In this document: positions 44,905 to 57,214 of the stretch, piece by piece
How positions within the stretch are numbered: the stretch's first letter is position 1
Layout of the letters: each line of letters begins with the position of its first letter
Assembly (NCBI GenBank): GCA_021464415.1
Contig: CM038467.1
Coordinates: 31,241,248-31,305,247 of the forward strand
Origin: Lonicera japonica
Lineage: Eukaryota > Streptophyta > Magnoliopsida > Dipsacales > Caprifoliaceae
DNA: 64,000 nucleotides
Direction of reading: 5' to 3'
Made by a program: the position numbers and the translations under genes
Notes under the pieces: model-generated
Told to the model about the DNA's origin: nothing
Databases searched by the model: none
The model's input: the letters and a program-made list of their open reading frames with translations, nothing else

Positions 44905-47900
44905 ATGAGAGCATTGATCATATCTTTTTTCATCGTCGGGTTAGCATCATTTTACCTCGAAGCAGATGGGAGAAGGTTTATCTTTGAGGAAAATGAAAGG
45001 AATAAAAGTGATGAAGTTGACAACACAAGCAACACCATTAGCGGTAACATCAACACAAGAAACACTTGTACTTGCAACAATAGAAAAGAAAGTGGCATTG
45101 ACAGCAACAGCAGAGGCGAAAGCGATGGTCGTAGCAAAAGTGAAAGCAACAACCAAAGTGGCAGCAAAAGAGAAAGTGAGAGCACAACTAGTAGTGGAAG
45201 TGGAATAACAAGCGGAGGCAATAATACAAGCAAAAGTGATAACAATGGCAACAGTGGAAGCGGCAGCAAGAGCGAAGGCGTTGATCACAGCAAAAGCGAA
45301 AGCGATAGCCACAGCAGCAGTAAAAGCGAAAGTCATAGCAACAGCGATAGTGCAAGCGAAACTACTAGTGGAAGCAATAATGAAAACGGGGGTGATAGCA
45401 ACAACAATAATGGAAGTAAGAGCGAGAGCCATAGTTCCAGCAAAAGTGAAAACGATAGCCACAGTAGTAGCAGAAGCGAAAGTGACAGCACCATTGACAG
45501 TGGAAGCGAAACTAGAAGTAATAGTAAAAATGGCAGTGGCAGTGATACTAGCATCGACTGCAGTAGCAGTAAAAGCGATAGTCATAATGGCAACAAGGGC
45601 GAAAGTGTAAGCACAAGTACTAGTGAAAGCGAAACTACTAGCGGTGACAATAGTACAAACGGGAGTGACAGCATTGGCAGCAGTGGGAGCGGCAGCAAGA
45701 GCAAAGGTGGTGGTCAGAGCAAAAGTGAAAGCGACAGTGCAGCAAAAGCGAAAGTCGCAGCAGCAGTGATAATGGAAGTAGAACTACTAGTCGAAGCAAT
45801 AACAAAAATAAGGGTGATAGCAATAGTAATTATAAAAGCAAGAGTAAGACCAAGGGCAGTAGTTCCAGCAAAAGTGAAAGCGATAGCCATAGTAGTAGTA
45901 GAAGCGAAAGTGACAGCACCATTAACAGTGGAAGTGAAACTTCTAGTGGAAGCAATAGTAAAAGTGGCAGTCACAGTAGTACTAGTAATGGAAGCAATAG
46001 CAAGAGCAACGGCAGCAGTGGCATTAAAAGCGAAAGTGACAGTCGTAGTGGCAGTAATAGCGAAAGTGAGAGCACAAGTAGTAGTATGAGTGGAACTACA
46101 AATGGAGGCAATAGGAATGACAGCAATGGCAGCAGTGGAAACGGCAACAAGGGTGAAAGGGGTGGTCACAGTAAAAGTGAAAGCGATAGCCACAACGGCA
46201 GTAAAAGCGAAAGTCACAGCAGCAGCAGTAGTGAAAGCGGAACTGCTAGTGGAATCAATAACGAAAATAGGGGTGATAGCAACAGTAATAACGGAAGCAA
46301 GAGTGAAAGCGATAGCGGAAGTTCCAGCGAAAGCATTAGCCATAGCAGCAGCAGAATCGAAAGTGATAGCACTATTGGCAGTGGAAGCCGAACTTCTAGT
46401 GCAAGTAGTAGTAAAGGAGGCAGTGACAGTAATACTAGAAGTGGAAGTAATAACAAGAGCAGTGACAACAGTGGCAGTAAAAGCGACAACCATAGTGGCA
46501 GCATAAGCGAAAGTGAGAGCACAAGTACTAGTGAAAGCGGAACTACTAGCCGAGATAATAGTACAAGTGGGAGTGACAGTAATGGCAGCAGTGGAAGCGG
46601 TAGCAAGAGCGAAAGCAATGCTCAAAACAAAATTGAAAGCGACAGCCACAGTGGTAGCAAAAGCGAAAGTCACAGCAACAGCGATAATGAAAGCGGAACA
46701 ACTAGTCGAAGCAAGAACGAAAATGGGGATGAGCGCTACAACAATAATGGAAGCAAAAGTAAGAACGAGGGCTGTAGTTCTAAAAAAAGTGAAAGCGATA
46801 GCCACAGTAGTAGCATAAGCGAAAGTGACAACACCATTGACAGTGGAAGCGAAACTTCTAGTGGAAGTAATAGTAAAAGTGGCAGTGGCAGCAATACTAG
46901 CAGTGGAAGCAGCAGTAAGAGCAACGGCAACAGTGGCATTAAAAGCGAAAGCGATAGCCATAGTGGCAGCAAAAGTGAAAGTGCAAGCACAAGTAGTACT
47001 ACAAGCGGAGGCAATAATACAATCGAGAGTGACAGCAACAACAGCAGTGGAAGCAGTAGCAAAAGCGAAAGCGAGAGCCACAATGGCAGCAAAAGCAAAA
47101 GTCACAGCAGTAGCAGTAGTGAAAGTGAAACTGCTAGCGGAAGCAAGAACAAAAACGAGGGTGATAGCAACAACAATAATGGAATCAAGAGTATAAGTGA
47201 GAGTGGAAGTTCCAGCGAAAGCGGCAGCAGAATCGAAAGGGACAGCACCATTGGCAGTGGAAACCAAACTTCTAGTGCAAGTAGTAGTAAAGGAGGCAGT
47301 GACAGTAATACTAGAAGTGGAAGTAATAACAAGAGCAGTGACAACAGTGGCAGTAAAAGCGACAACCATAGTGGCAGCATAAGCGAAAGTGAGAGCACAA
47401 GTACTAGTGGAAGGGGAACTACTAGCAGAGATAATAGCACAAGTGGGAGTGACAGTAATGGCAACAGTGGAAGCGGCAGCAAAAGCAAAGACAATGTTTA
47501 GAGCAAAATTAAAAGCGGCAGCAAAAGCGAAAGTCACAGCAGTAATAGCGATAGTGCAGGCGGAACTACTAATGGAAGCAAGAATGAAAATGGAGTTGAT
47601 AGCTACAGCAATAATGGAAGCAATAGTAAGAATGAGGGCGGTAGTTCCAGTAAAAGTGAAAGTGATAGCCACAGCAGTAGCAAAAGTGAAAGTAACAGTA
47701 CCATTGATAGTGAAAACGGAACTTCTAATGGAAGCAATGGTAAAAGTGGCAGTGGCAGTAATACTATTAGTGAAAGCAGTAGTAAGAGCAATGACGACAG
47801 TATTAGTAAAAAATGATAGCCATAGTGGTAGCAAAAGCGAAAGTGTGAGCACAAGTACAAGTCGAAGTGGAACAACAAGTGGAGGCAGTAGTATAAGTGG

Positions 47901-48213
47901 GAGTGATAGCAATGGCAATAGTGGAAGCAGCACCAAGAACGAAAGTGGTGGTTACAATAAAAGCGATAGCCACAGCGGCAAAAAAAGCGAAAGTCACAGC
48001 AAAAGTGATAGTGGCAGCAAAAGCGAAAGTGAGAGCATAAGTACTGGCGCAGGCAATAGTACAACAGGGAGTGACAGTAACAACAGTAGTGGAAGCGGCA
48101 ACAAAAATGAAAGTGGTGGTCATAGCGACAGCAGAAGTGAGAGCCACAGCGGTGCACTTGCTCTTTTGCCTTACCAAACAAGGCCTAGTCACAGTAAATC
48201 CAATATCCTATGA
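44905..48213 (+). pseudogene. Secreted serine-rich repeat protein, reading frame broken (unrecognised family)
   Basis: The ATG at 44905 opens a signal peptide (MRALIISFFIVGLASFYLEA, cleavage probably just after), then about 1,000 codons rich in Ser, Gly, Asn, Lys and Glu in short SESDSHS/SKSES/NGSSGSGS-type strings. Serine is written almost only as AGT/AGC. There are no other hydrophobic segments; the product would be disordered, hydrophilic and extracellular. The serine frame is 44905 to ~45736, shifts by a short deletion to a second frame ~45738-47815 with a TAG at 47499-47501, then returns to the first frame to the stop at 48211-48213 (ending PSHSKSNIL). Literal translation stops at 46089 after 394 residues with an Ala/Val/Lys-rich tail. 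Mutated gene, array collapse or assembly error are all possible. I do not know its function. Confidence 0.7.
45010..48160 (+). repeat. Serine-codon tandem array with ~440-bp higher-order unit
   Basis: The landmark (S/N)(S/N)TI(D/N/G)SG codons occur at 45490, 45918, 46371, 46833, 47247 and 47700, spacings 428, 453, 462, 414 and 453 bp. Units 3 and 5 (offset 876 bp, exactly 292 codons) are nearly identical over about 250 bp, implying a recent two-unit duplication. Below that the array is built from 3- to 6-codon strings. All six frames are largely open because the array is made of AGY, GAA and AAA-type codons. Confidence 0.85.
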
Positions 48214-51200
48214 GTAAAAACGTGTTGGGGAAACTCTAAATAATTCTTCTTTGCAAAAGAAGTTGCTTTTATACCCCAATTTAAGATTAATGTTCTTACA
48301 TCTTTATTTTTTATTATTGTACTAAAAAAATTATAAACCTTATCAATGCAACTCTAAATAGATATTTTGTTTTGATGTTTTGTTATTTTTTTTTTTTAAA
48401 TGAAATGTTTATTATAAGATGGAAAAAATGATGATGAAAAATTGATATGCAAACCTACGAATAAGGATAAACATATCTTAAAGAGTTTCGAGGTAACCAA
48501 ATGGTGGGAGGTGTTCGTGGTGGGAAGTGGATGTTCGGCAGAGGCTCGTGGCTTAAAATTTTGTGGATGGGGATGTGTTGGATAAAGTATTTAATACAAC
48601 GTTTACATTGATATCATGTTATAACACACACAAGTTTCTCAATGCATTTTGCTCCTCAATCGCATGGGTTTTTTCCACTTCAATAATTTCCAGTATCTTT
48701 ATTATATTCGTAATAACATTTCGTCTATGTAATCATTGTATCGAATGTTTTCTCGGGTTAATGTTATGAGCTTAATCTATTTATTTATTTATCTTATGTT
48801 TTTTTAGATGTTATGATAATATTTCTATTAGTTGGTAACTTACACTAAGAGTTGTAGGTATTAATGGTTGATTGTTTGTTTATTGAGAATATCGTTAACT
48901 CAGTGGTAGTAAAGTCTTGTAATTAATGGAATTTTTGGAGTACTTGTGTGTTTAAAGAAGCTTACATAAGTAGTTTCTTTACAGTAAAAGTGTATATCAA
49001 TATTAAAGTAAAAATATATCCAAGTTTTATTTTAATGGTGGTCAGGTTTTACTTGATTTGAACCACTAGAGTTTTTCATCCCTCTCAAAGCATACTTTCT
49101 CTACCATTCTTATTTTTATTGGCTAAGGGTAGGGCAATCCCTTTTTATTCGAGCACATCGGATTAGGTTAAAACTAACTTTTACCATATTAGTAAGGGCA
49201 CACCGGTTAAACAACACTAATTTATATTTTGTGTATCCATCTTGTCCATGTCATTGCCTCTTGTTTTCCTTCACTTGGTTTTTTCCATTATCATTTAATA
49301 CTAGATTACTATCCGTACGATGCACGGGCGAGCTTAAATTTTTTTTTTCGATTGAACAAAAAAGTGAATGATATTAATTGAGCAATATTTGTTATGAGTA
49401 TAAACAAACATAATTAAAAAGGGAACAAAATCAAAAAGTCAACTAAATTTGTAATATTTGGAGTTCATTGTATAAAAGATGGGTGTCATAAGGATCCATG
49501 ATTAGAACGAAATATGATTTCTGAAATGGATTTAAAGTGACATATAATATCTAAAAAAAAAATAAACAAAAAAATAGATAAAAAATGAAAGGGATGTATA
49601 AGGATACTATCATGCAACAAAGCGATTAAAAGAAAAGAATGCAATGACAATTAACACGAAAATATTAAATCAAAATTTTGTTTCTAAAGTTTGTCAGGGA
49701 AATACTTGAATAGGTAGCAAGCAAATGATTGTTGTACAGTGGGTGGCATTTTATCAAATTACTATAATGCGCGCAATTACCTAAAATTGTTACAACATCT
49801 TCTTAGGCCATTTATTGATACATCTCAAATCTAATTAAAAATACAACATATCTCCAAACCAAATTTAGTTTAGATAAAAGCACAGAAAAAATTGAAAAAC
49901 AAACCAACCATAGGATGACAAAAGAATAATTAATGATCACATTCCTTATTGGATATTATCTTTATTATAGCAGAATAATACCCACAATTGACTATTTTAG
50001 ATTGTTCCTCCATAGTTTGTGTGCAGTAAACATTGCAAGACATCCTAGTCCCTTTTTCTTTGTAATCATAGTACATCTACCTTTGTACAATCAAACTGCA
50101 ACACATTATAGTAAAGAAAATATGAACTTAGGAAAACAAAACTATACTAAAAAAGGTGAAAAGTTGAAAAGCATGTTGTTAGTCCTTGGGCTTTGCTGTT
50201 TCCTCTAAAATTTCATTTGAGTTAAAACATTTCAAAGGGAAGAAGCTAAGTTTTAGAAACGTAGCCAGTCTATAAACTCCCACAATCTTAGGTTGTTGTG
50301 TAAAGTTAAGACAATCCTTTTATCAATTGGGTTCCAAACACATAGAAATATGAAATTGTAACTATTAGCATAGTGCATACAGATATGAAAAGAATGAATA
50401 GGAGTATAGCACATTCTTTGTAATATTTCACCAAATGAATAATATGCCCCCTTAAGAGCAAGCTGCTAAACAATATAAATAATAAAATTAATTACATTAA
50501 AATATACCAACTAAATTAGAAATTAAGAACAAAATAATATCCAAGAAGCAAAAAGAGTTCAACTGATGGTAACATCACAATGACACAAACAAACACTTTA
50601 AAAACAAATGACTTAAAAGAAAAATCAACATAAGAGTTGGGAGATTAGAAACATGGATGAAGTGATACGAAGAAAATGTGGTTTTAGTAGTAAGAAAAGA
50701 ACCCAATCTTATAAACCCTTAAAAACACAATATTTCAAGCCAACCAGAATGTTACTTGTATAATTAAATCTAAAGAGTATCATCTAAAAAACCTCATGTT
50801 TATAGATAAAAAAAAAGCCCTCTATTTTTAAAAGACAAAAGTTTGCAATCGACCAGTGTTAGAATCTTTGCGGACCAAATAATAAGAACCACTAATATAG
50901 AAATTTAATTGAGACACTTAAGAGGTCGTTCGCTCATTTGTGTCCATGTCTGTAGACACGGGTGAAATTACAGATATGGGAAAACAAAAAAGATAATGTG
51001 GACATGAACTGATATATGCTATTTTTGAATTAGATTAAAAGTTTTATGTTATATTTGATTTTCCCAAGAGAAGATGGGACTTTAATTTGAGACAGAGGGA
51101 TTATAATTTGCTGCTACAAATTAAGTCTCATGTAATGCGCAAATATATTTGAGATTGATGTGAATACTTAATTTGATAATCAATCCTATAGAGCAAGAGA

Positions 51201-51673
51201 TTTCCGCTACAATGGGATTGTACGTACAATTGTACATCAACTTCAAATTGATATATGTAATGGAAAATTGGCAAATTTTCAAATACAAATATGACAAAAA
51301 ATGAAAAGACTACTACAAATTTATAGGGAGGGCCAGGGAGGAAAGATCTTAAGATGTGCTTCCTGATGAACCATTCCTTCATGGCATCATCATTCGAAAC
51401 AATATGTACATTACTAAAATTCTACTTTTCGAATATAAGAAAAAGAAAGCTTTAGTAAAATATGCGAAAAAACTTACCATTTAGTTCTCCATTTCAGTAA
51501 GGAAATTCATCGAATAGGTTGTAGACACCATTAAAACAGAACAATAACACCAAAATTGTATATATAGGTCGGAAAGTACCCTAGAGGGAGGTGGTTTTTA
51601 AAACTAAATTGGATTTTTAAAATTATTTTAAAAATATTTAATGTTTATATCAATCAAGCAAGCAAGATACCAA
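48214..51673. other. AT-rich spacer without recognisable genes
   Basis: No frame resembles a known protein. ACTATCCGTACGATGCACGGG at about 49308-49328 resembles the terminal sequence of a common plant non-autonomous repeat, but I could not find its other end. Confidence 0.55.
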
Positions 51674-52922
51674 GGTAGTTTCAATCACAATGAAGATATA
51701 TCAATATATAATAGAGCAAGAGATAGAAAGATTAAACAATAGAAGTCGAAGACTTTTTGTCCACACGGTTCGGCTTGTTAGCCCTTACTTCCGCGCTTGG
51801 TTAGTTTTTCGAGAATTTCCACTAATACTGATGTTCTTGCAGGTGAAGATCAAACATCTACAAGAGTTAACACTCTACAAATGTTGCAATCTTACAACAC
51901 TCAACACAAGAACAATCTCTTACTATTTTAAGAGATAAATCTCTCTTAATATTTAAAGAAAATGATTTGGTAACTAACACCAATGTACAATAGCTCTCAA
52001 GTGTATGAAGATTACAATTTAAGCTCACACTAGGAGATATCAAATTTGATCAACAAGATATAGCTCAAAACATGATCAAAAGCAATGTCCTTGAATCTTT
52101 GAGAATTGAATATAAATGAAGAGAATAGTGTAAGAATGATTCAAGAGTGTTTAAATATGTCTTAGATAGTGTATATATAGTCTAGGACAGCATATGACCG
52201 TTTGGAAAGAGTTGGTAAAAGTTTGGTACCAAAAATGGTAAAAAATCAAAAACTCAACGACTAGTTTCTGAGCCATCAGTCGACTGAGCAGAGCCCATCA
52301 GTCGACTGAGCAGAGCCCATCAATTGACTGATGGTCCCCACTGGTCTACTGCCAGAAATTCTAAAAATCCATTTTTTCACACTTTTGTAAATTTGCTCAA
52401 AAATCAATTTTGAAGCTTGGGGAATATTAAATATAAGTTTCTAAGACTTTTATAAAGTGAAGAGCTCAAAAATAATGTTGTTAGAATTTAAAACGAATTT
52501 ATTTCAAAAATAGTTTTTCGCCACGATGAGGTTTTTGAAGAATTCTTGATTCAAACTTTGATTTGATCAATCTAATAAGATTAAAACAATGCATGAGCTA
52601 TTATGATGATCAAATAAGAAACTTTACATGAATTCTAAAGAACTTACTCAAATACTTAAATAAACGAGTCTTGAGAGCTTTTTTGAAGTTTCTTCAATTC
52701 TTCAGTTGTCTTGGTCTTTGATCCTCATTGATTTGTATAGTGAATGAGCTTTGATTTGATGTGTGGTGTGAGATAAACGAGATTTGTAAGTTTTGTGGAA
52801 GAGTGATCTTGGTTCCGGCTTGTCGATTTTTGTCCACGTGTTAAAACAATGTTTGTGGCTATTACTTAAAACAACAACTTAGTTACATACACAAGATTAA
52901 TGTTATTGTTATTATCAAAACA
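51674..52922 (-). repeat. Probable solo or orphan Copia-type LTR (about 1.25 kb)
   Basis: On the minus strand it starts TGTTTTGATAATAACAATAA and ends ...GATTGAAACTACC, followed by TTGGTATCTTGC, a decayed initiator-Met primer-binding site. A TATATATA box lies at about 52170-52180 on that strand and a CCGTGTGGACAAAAAGTC stretch lies downstream. It contains three tandem 22-bp units (about 52276-52335, CAGTCGACTGAGCAGAGCCC). These traits fit long-LTR Copia (SIRE-like) elements. No coding region follows, so it is a solo or truncated LTR. Confidence 0.55.
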
Positions 52923-54541
52923 AAATTAGTGACTATGAGGTCGACAGTATAAACCAATAAAAAAATTGCAAAACTTAAAAGATATTCATGAATCAACGTA
53001 TGAAAAGAGGAATTTATATTTATATTTGTTATGTGATAAATTTTTTGTTAAATGATAAAGTAAAATGGAATCAAAGTTTCAAACCCTAAATGGAGGGCAA
53101 AAACCACTAAAAGAAAAAAATATATCCGTAGAATCAGATTTACAATAAATGTTTCTTATTTAAAAAACAAACTCTTACTTGTGGCCTTGACGGAGAGAGG
53201 AAAGGGATTGAAAGAAAATAGGGATGTTTCATTCATCGGTTGGTTTCTCTTCAAAACATCTCTCTTTTCTGATCTTTTTTCTTTTCCTGATGAAGAAAAC
53301 GAATCAAATAAGTATCAATACCTTGTAGAAATAACAAAACATAACGAAATCTTCCTTCTCTTTGATTTATAACATAAGAAGGCACACTTCTCCATCACTA
53401 ATACGGTCTTGATGATGCTGGGGAGTGGAAGAGTTTAATATAGAGAATGAGAACGGGAAGCGGAAGAGTTTCAATTAGGGAGGAAAAATGGAGGAATGGG
53501 GATAAAAGATAGAGGTGAGACGAAATTGGCGAAAGGGATTAAGAAAGGGTTACATATTTATTGCTATTCATGTGGCAGAACGGGGAGAATGGGAAATAAA
53601 TGTAGGACTCATAAGATGCTGACACTTGTATTTGTATTTGTATTTGTTTAAATGGGCAACGTTTTTATTTAATTTGAGTAGATTCATTAAAGTTATCCAA
53701 AGTACTTTTATTAATATCAAACTTTTTATTTATATTTTTGTATATTTCTTTTTTACTTTATTTATCTTTAAACAGTATTATGGAGTTTGATTTTTTAAAA
53801 CTTAAAATTATATGATTAATGGTTTATTCTTATATAGATTTTTTATGGCAAAAAATGGCATGCTATTTTCATTATTGTTTATGTAATTTTTTATACTTTG
53901 TGTACATTATTATTTACATCAAACAAAAATATAAATTTCGTGGACGGACTTGTAAAGACGAAAAATATTGCCCCCCCACAAAAATTATAAAAATAATGCT
54001 TTTGGGAGAGAGAAAAATGCATTATTAAATTCTCTTGTTATTTTCTTAAATGAATGTCTTGTTGTCCCGTGACTATTTTTAGGGTTGTCCAAAATTAAGA
54101 GTTTAATTTTATTTTATCCTTTTGGTTTAAATAATTAATGTATCAAATTTCATAATACTAAACAAGTTCTATTTTGAATTTTCTTTAAGTTGAAATTATC
54201 CTTATCTTAAAAAAGGCTTTTTTTTTAATAAAGAACAAATGTCTCACTGTCTTTTCAATAAAGGACACACTTTTTTTAGATTAGTTTCAAGGGCAAATTT
54301 AGGTTGGAGGACAAAACCGTATTTTATTTTGAAATTTTAGATATATTCCAAAATTACCCTTGTTAAAAGATATACTTGACAAATTAATAAATTATCTAAA
54401 ATTATGTTTATTAATTGAAAAAAAATTCAAAAAAAATGACACTTATAAACTTCAAATTCCAAAAAATGAAGTTATACAAATCCAACGAATAAAGTCAACT
54501 AAATAAATAAGAAAATAAAAAATTACCAACTTGAATGCTTA
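52923..54541. other. Spacer without recognisable genes
   Basis: AT-rich. Short frames at 53181-53372 and 53819-54028 have no recognisable similarity or coding signal. Confidence 0.55.
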
Positions 54542-54549
54542 GTTCAAAT

Positions 54550-55320
54550 AGGTCCAGCCCTGGGCATAGGCAGCCCAGGCGGTTGCCTAGGGCCTCTTCG
54601 TAGCAGTAGCCCCGATTTATTTAGGCTGTTAATTTTATACATATGTTGTAGTTAATAATATAAATTTTGGTCGGATGAAAGCAATAAAAGTATTAATTGG
54701 TTTGGCGGGTGGTGGTTTGGTTTATGACCCTTGGGGTCACGAGTTTAGGCCTCGAAAGAAGCCAATCTTTTCTTTTTTCAATAAGTGCGTAAGCCATTTT
54801 CTTTTTAATTAGCACCCTACATCTATCCATTCAATAAATTTATTAGCTTTATTTTAATGAGATTAAGTTAGTTTTTTTTTTAAAGTCTTCATATCCCTGG
54901 TAGTCTAGCTTATGGTGAAAATTAATGAGATCGCTTTGCCGACCGCCACTCCAATATACTTCACGATGCTTTGCAATCTTCAAGTGTTAAAAATTGGAAA
55001 AGATGATTCTGAAAGTCTAATCAACAATTTTGCTACTTAAAATGCTAAAAGAAATCATCTTATGTGATATATTCACAAGTTGACTTAAGGTTCCTTTTTT
55101 TTAATTGAAACACTATCTTTTAAATTTTTGTTTTAACTAAACTTTATATGAGTAAGAAATTTAACTACTCCTTTTTTAATTTTTCATACCCATTGCTATA
55201 TGATTTTTTTTTTGTTAGAGTCTATTAGTGCAGTTATGTATTACATGAATATAAAAATACAAAATGGCCCTTAGAATAAAACTTCGCCTAGGGCCTCTCA
55301 AAACTTAGGGCCAGCCCTGA
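54550..55320. mobile_element. hAT-like non-autonomous element
   Basis: Left end CCAGCCCTGGGCATAGGCAG and right end GGGCCAGCCCTGA are inverted, with inner CCTAGGGCCTC matched by GCCTAGGGCCTCTC. The flanks are a near-perfect 8-bp target duplication, GTTCAAAT (54542-54549) and GTTCAAAC (55321-55328). No transposase is present. Confidence 0.75.
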
Positions 55321-55328
55321 GTTCAAAC

Positions 55329-56390
55329 CAATGATAGAAAATACTCAGTGCTTCAATATATTTGTCTCCTTGAAAAATGCTTACAAAATAAAACGTTGTA
55401 ATTATTAATTAATATGTCTACAAAACAAAGATAGAAAAATGCCTACAAAATAAAAATGTTGTAGTTGTTAATTAATATGCTTACAAAAACAAAGATATAA
55501 AAATACCTATAAATTAATATGCATACAAGATAATATAGAAAAATGCCTACGATAAAAAAATAGTTTTAATTGCCGATGGTACACAAATCAGTGGCAGTTG
55601 ATTTTGAATCAATGATTAAAAATCAACATAAATATCCGAATCATTTGAATCACAATTTGGGATAGGCTAATAAAGAATAAAGAAAACATTTGTGTATAAA
55701 AAAAGGATACATAACTAGTGTTCCATAGATTTTTTTTAAGTGCCATGGCATAATCCAACAATAAACCAATCAGAGTAAGCCATTCCAACGAATATTAAAA
55801 AAGGATTTATTTTTTGCAATGGAAAAGGATTTTGATTTGGTTAGTTTTTGGGCGAATGAGGGGATTTTAAAGAGGGATTTGATGACGGAGAAAGTAGATC
55901 GAAGGATGGCAGGAGGAGGAAGGGGAGAGGATTGGAGGTCAAGAGTGAAGAGGCATTTGAATAGGTAAGGGGGCATAAGTCGACGATGTGGTCTTCTAGG
56001 TGGCAGTTGCAAAAGAAGGATGACTGGCCGATGGGTTACGGTGGCGGTGGTAGTGGTCAGTGGTGGTAGGATTCATATGTGGGTGGGTGGGGGGGGGGTT
56101 GAATGCACACCGTGTTCATGTTAGAGAGATTTTGCATTAGGGGGAAGGGAAATGTATATAAGGAACATAGTGTGTCTAGTTATTTTAGTAGTATGAGATT
56201 GTAAAAAAGAATGAAAGAGAAAGTGACAGATTCTCATTTTTAAAATAACTAACAAATTAATGGACAAAATAAGAAAAACATGTCAAAACTATTAAAATAA
56301 ATAAAAAATGGATGAATGTCCTTAAAACAAAACGTTGGTCCTTTATACAAATGTTTGTCATGCAAACTAATAGGAAAAAAAGTGCGTCCT
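55329..56390. other. Spacer without recognisable genes
   Basis: Contains a G-rich stretch near 56040-56100. The frame at 55770-56012 (minus) lacks similarity to any family I know. Confidence 0.5.
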
Positions 56391-57161
56391 TTATTCTAAG
56401 GACAAGCCATTATTCCTAAACTGCTTTTGAGACCCTTGATTAGCTATTTGATTTGATGACCAATTGTTCTTTTTATTTTCATTAGGTTTAGAGTGATTGT
56501 TGAAATTTTTGTTTAACCTAAGAAATATTTTGAGATTATCAGCAAGATTGGCCATCTCTTCTTCATTGAGATCAAGGTACTCATTATCAGAATTTTGAAA
56601 AACTTTAGCTTTGAAGGCAATCGATTCCTTCTTTTGTAATGAGGATTTAGAAAGCATGTTAGTTTTAAAAGTTTGAAGAGATCCTAAGAGTTCATTTTCT
56701 TTCAAATTATTTACATCTTTACTCTCTTCTATAGCAGTATTTTTTGGAATAAATCGGTCTGGCAAAGATCTTTACTCTCTTCATAAACCACCTTTAAAAT
56801 TTTCCATGCCTCTTTGAGGTCTCACACGTGGCAATATTTTTAAATTTGTCCTCTATTACATGACTTTGGATTAAATTTAACCCTTTAAAGTTTCACTTAG
56901 CCGATTCTAATTCACCAGCAGTCCTTGATTCATGACATTTGATATTAATTTTAGTAACATTCTCAATTGTGGTACTTGGGTCAAGGCTTTCCAACCATTC
57001 ACAACTGTAAGCCATATGCGTTTATCTTTGGATTTTAATAAAAATTTCATTCTAGTTTTCTGGTATGAATAATTGGAACCATCCAGAATAGGAGCGATAG
57101 ATGTTCGATCTTTGCCCATAATAACCAAACAAAAACAAGGACAAAAACCAAGCAAAAACAA
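56391..57161 (-). pseudogene. Copia gag remnant
   Basis: Minus-strand pieces read IAPILDGSNYSYQKTRMKFL (57161-56907) and then, in another frame, RFIPKNTAIEESKDVNNLKE followed by ELLGSLQTFKTNM (56765-56391), the gag of plant Copia elements. Frameshifts separate them, and the frame stops before the zinc knuckle; no pol follows. It belongs to the LTR at 57215-58467. Confidence 0.75.
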
Positions 57162-57200
57162 CCCAGATTCTGACCTAACCCTAATAACTTAACGTAACCC

Positions 57201-57212
57201 CCTCTGATACCA
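57201..57212 (-). other. Retrotransposon primer-binding site
   Basis: Reads TGGTATCAGAGG on the minus strand, complementary to the initiator-Met tRNA 3' end, two bases from the LTR and upstream of the gag remnant. Confidence 0.75.
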
Positions 57213-57214
57213 AA

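Noticed and set aside
45714..47936. 740-residue antisense frame (Ala/Thr/Phe/Ile-rich) opposite the serine array
   Set aside because: It is the mirror of AGY/GAA/AAA-type codons, which cannot form stops in several frames; no independent signal peptide, start context or family similarity.
45010..48160. CRISPR-like array
   Set aside because: Repeats are codon strings without conserved direct repeats and unique spacers, in a plant nuclear genome.
45236..48213. Ala/Val/Lys-rich plus-strand frames overlapping the serine array
   Set aside because: Frame-shifted readings of the same repeat, apart from the short tail that the broken gene would itself read.
53181..56012. Short frames at 53181-53372, 53819-54028 and 55770-56012
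   Set aside because: Short, AT-biased, no similarity and no supporting splice or start signals.
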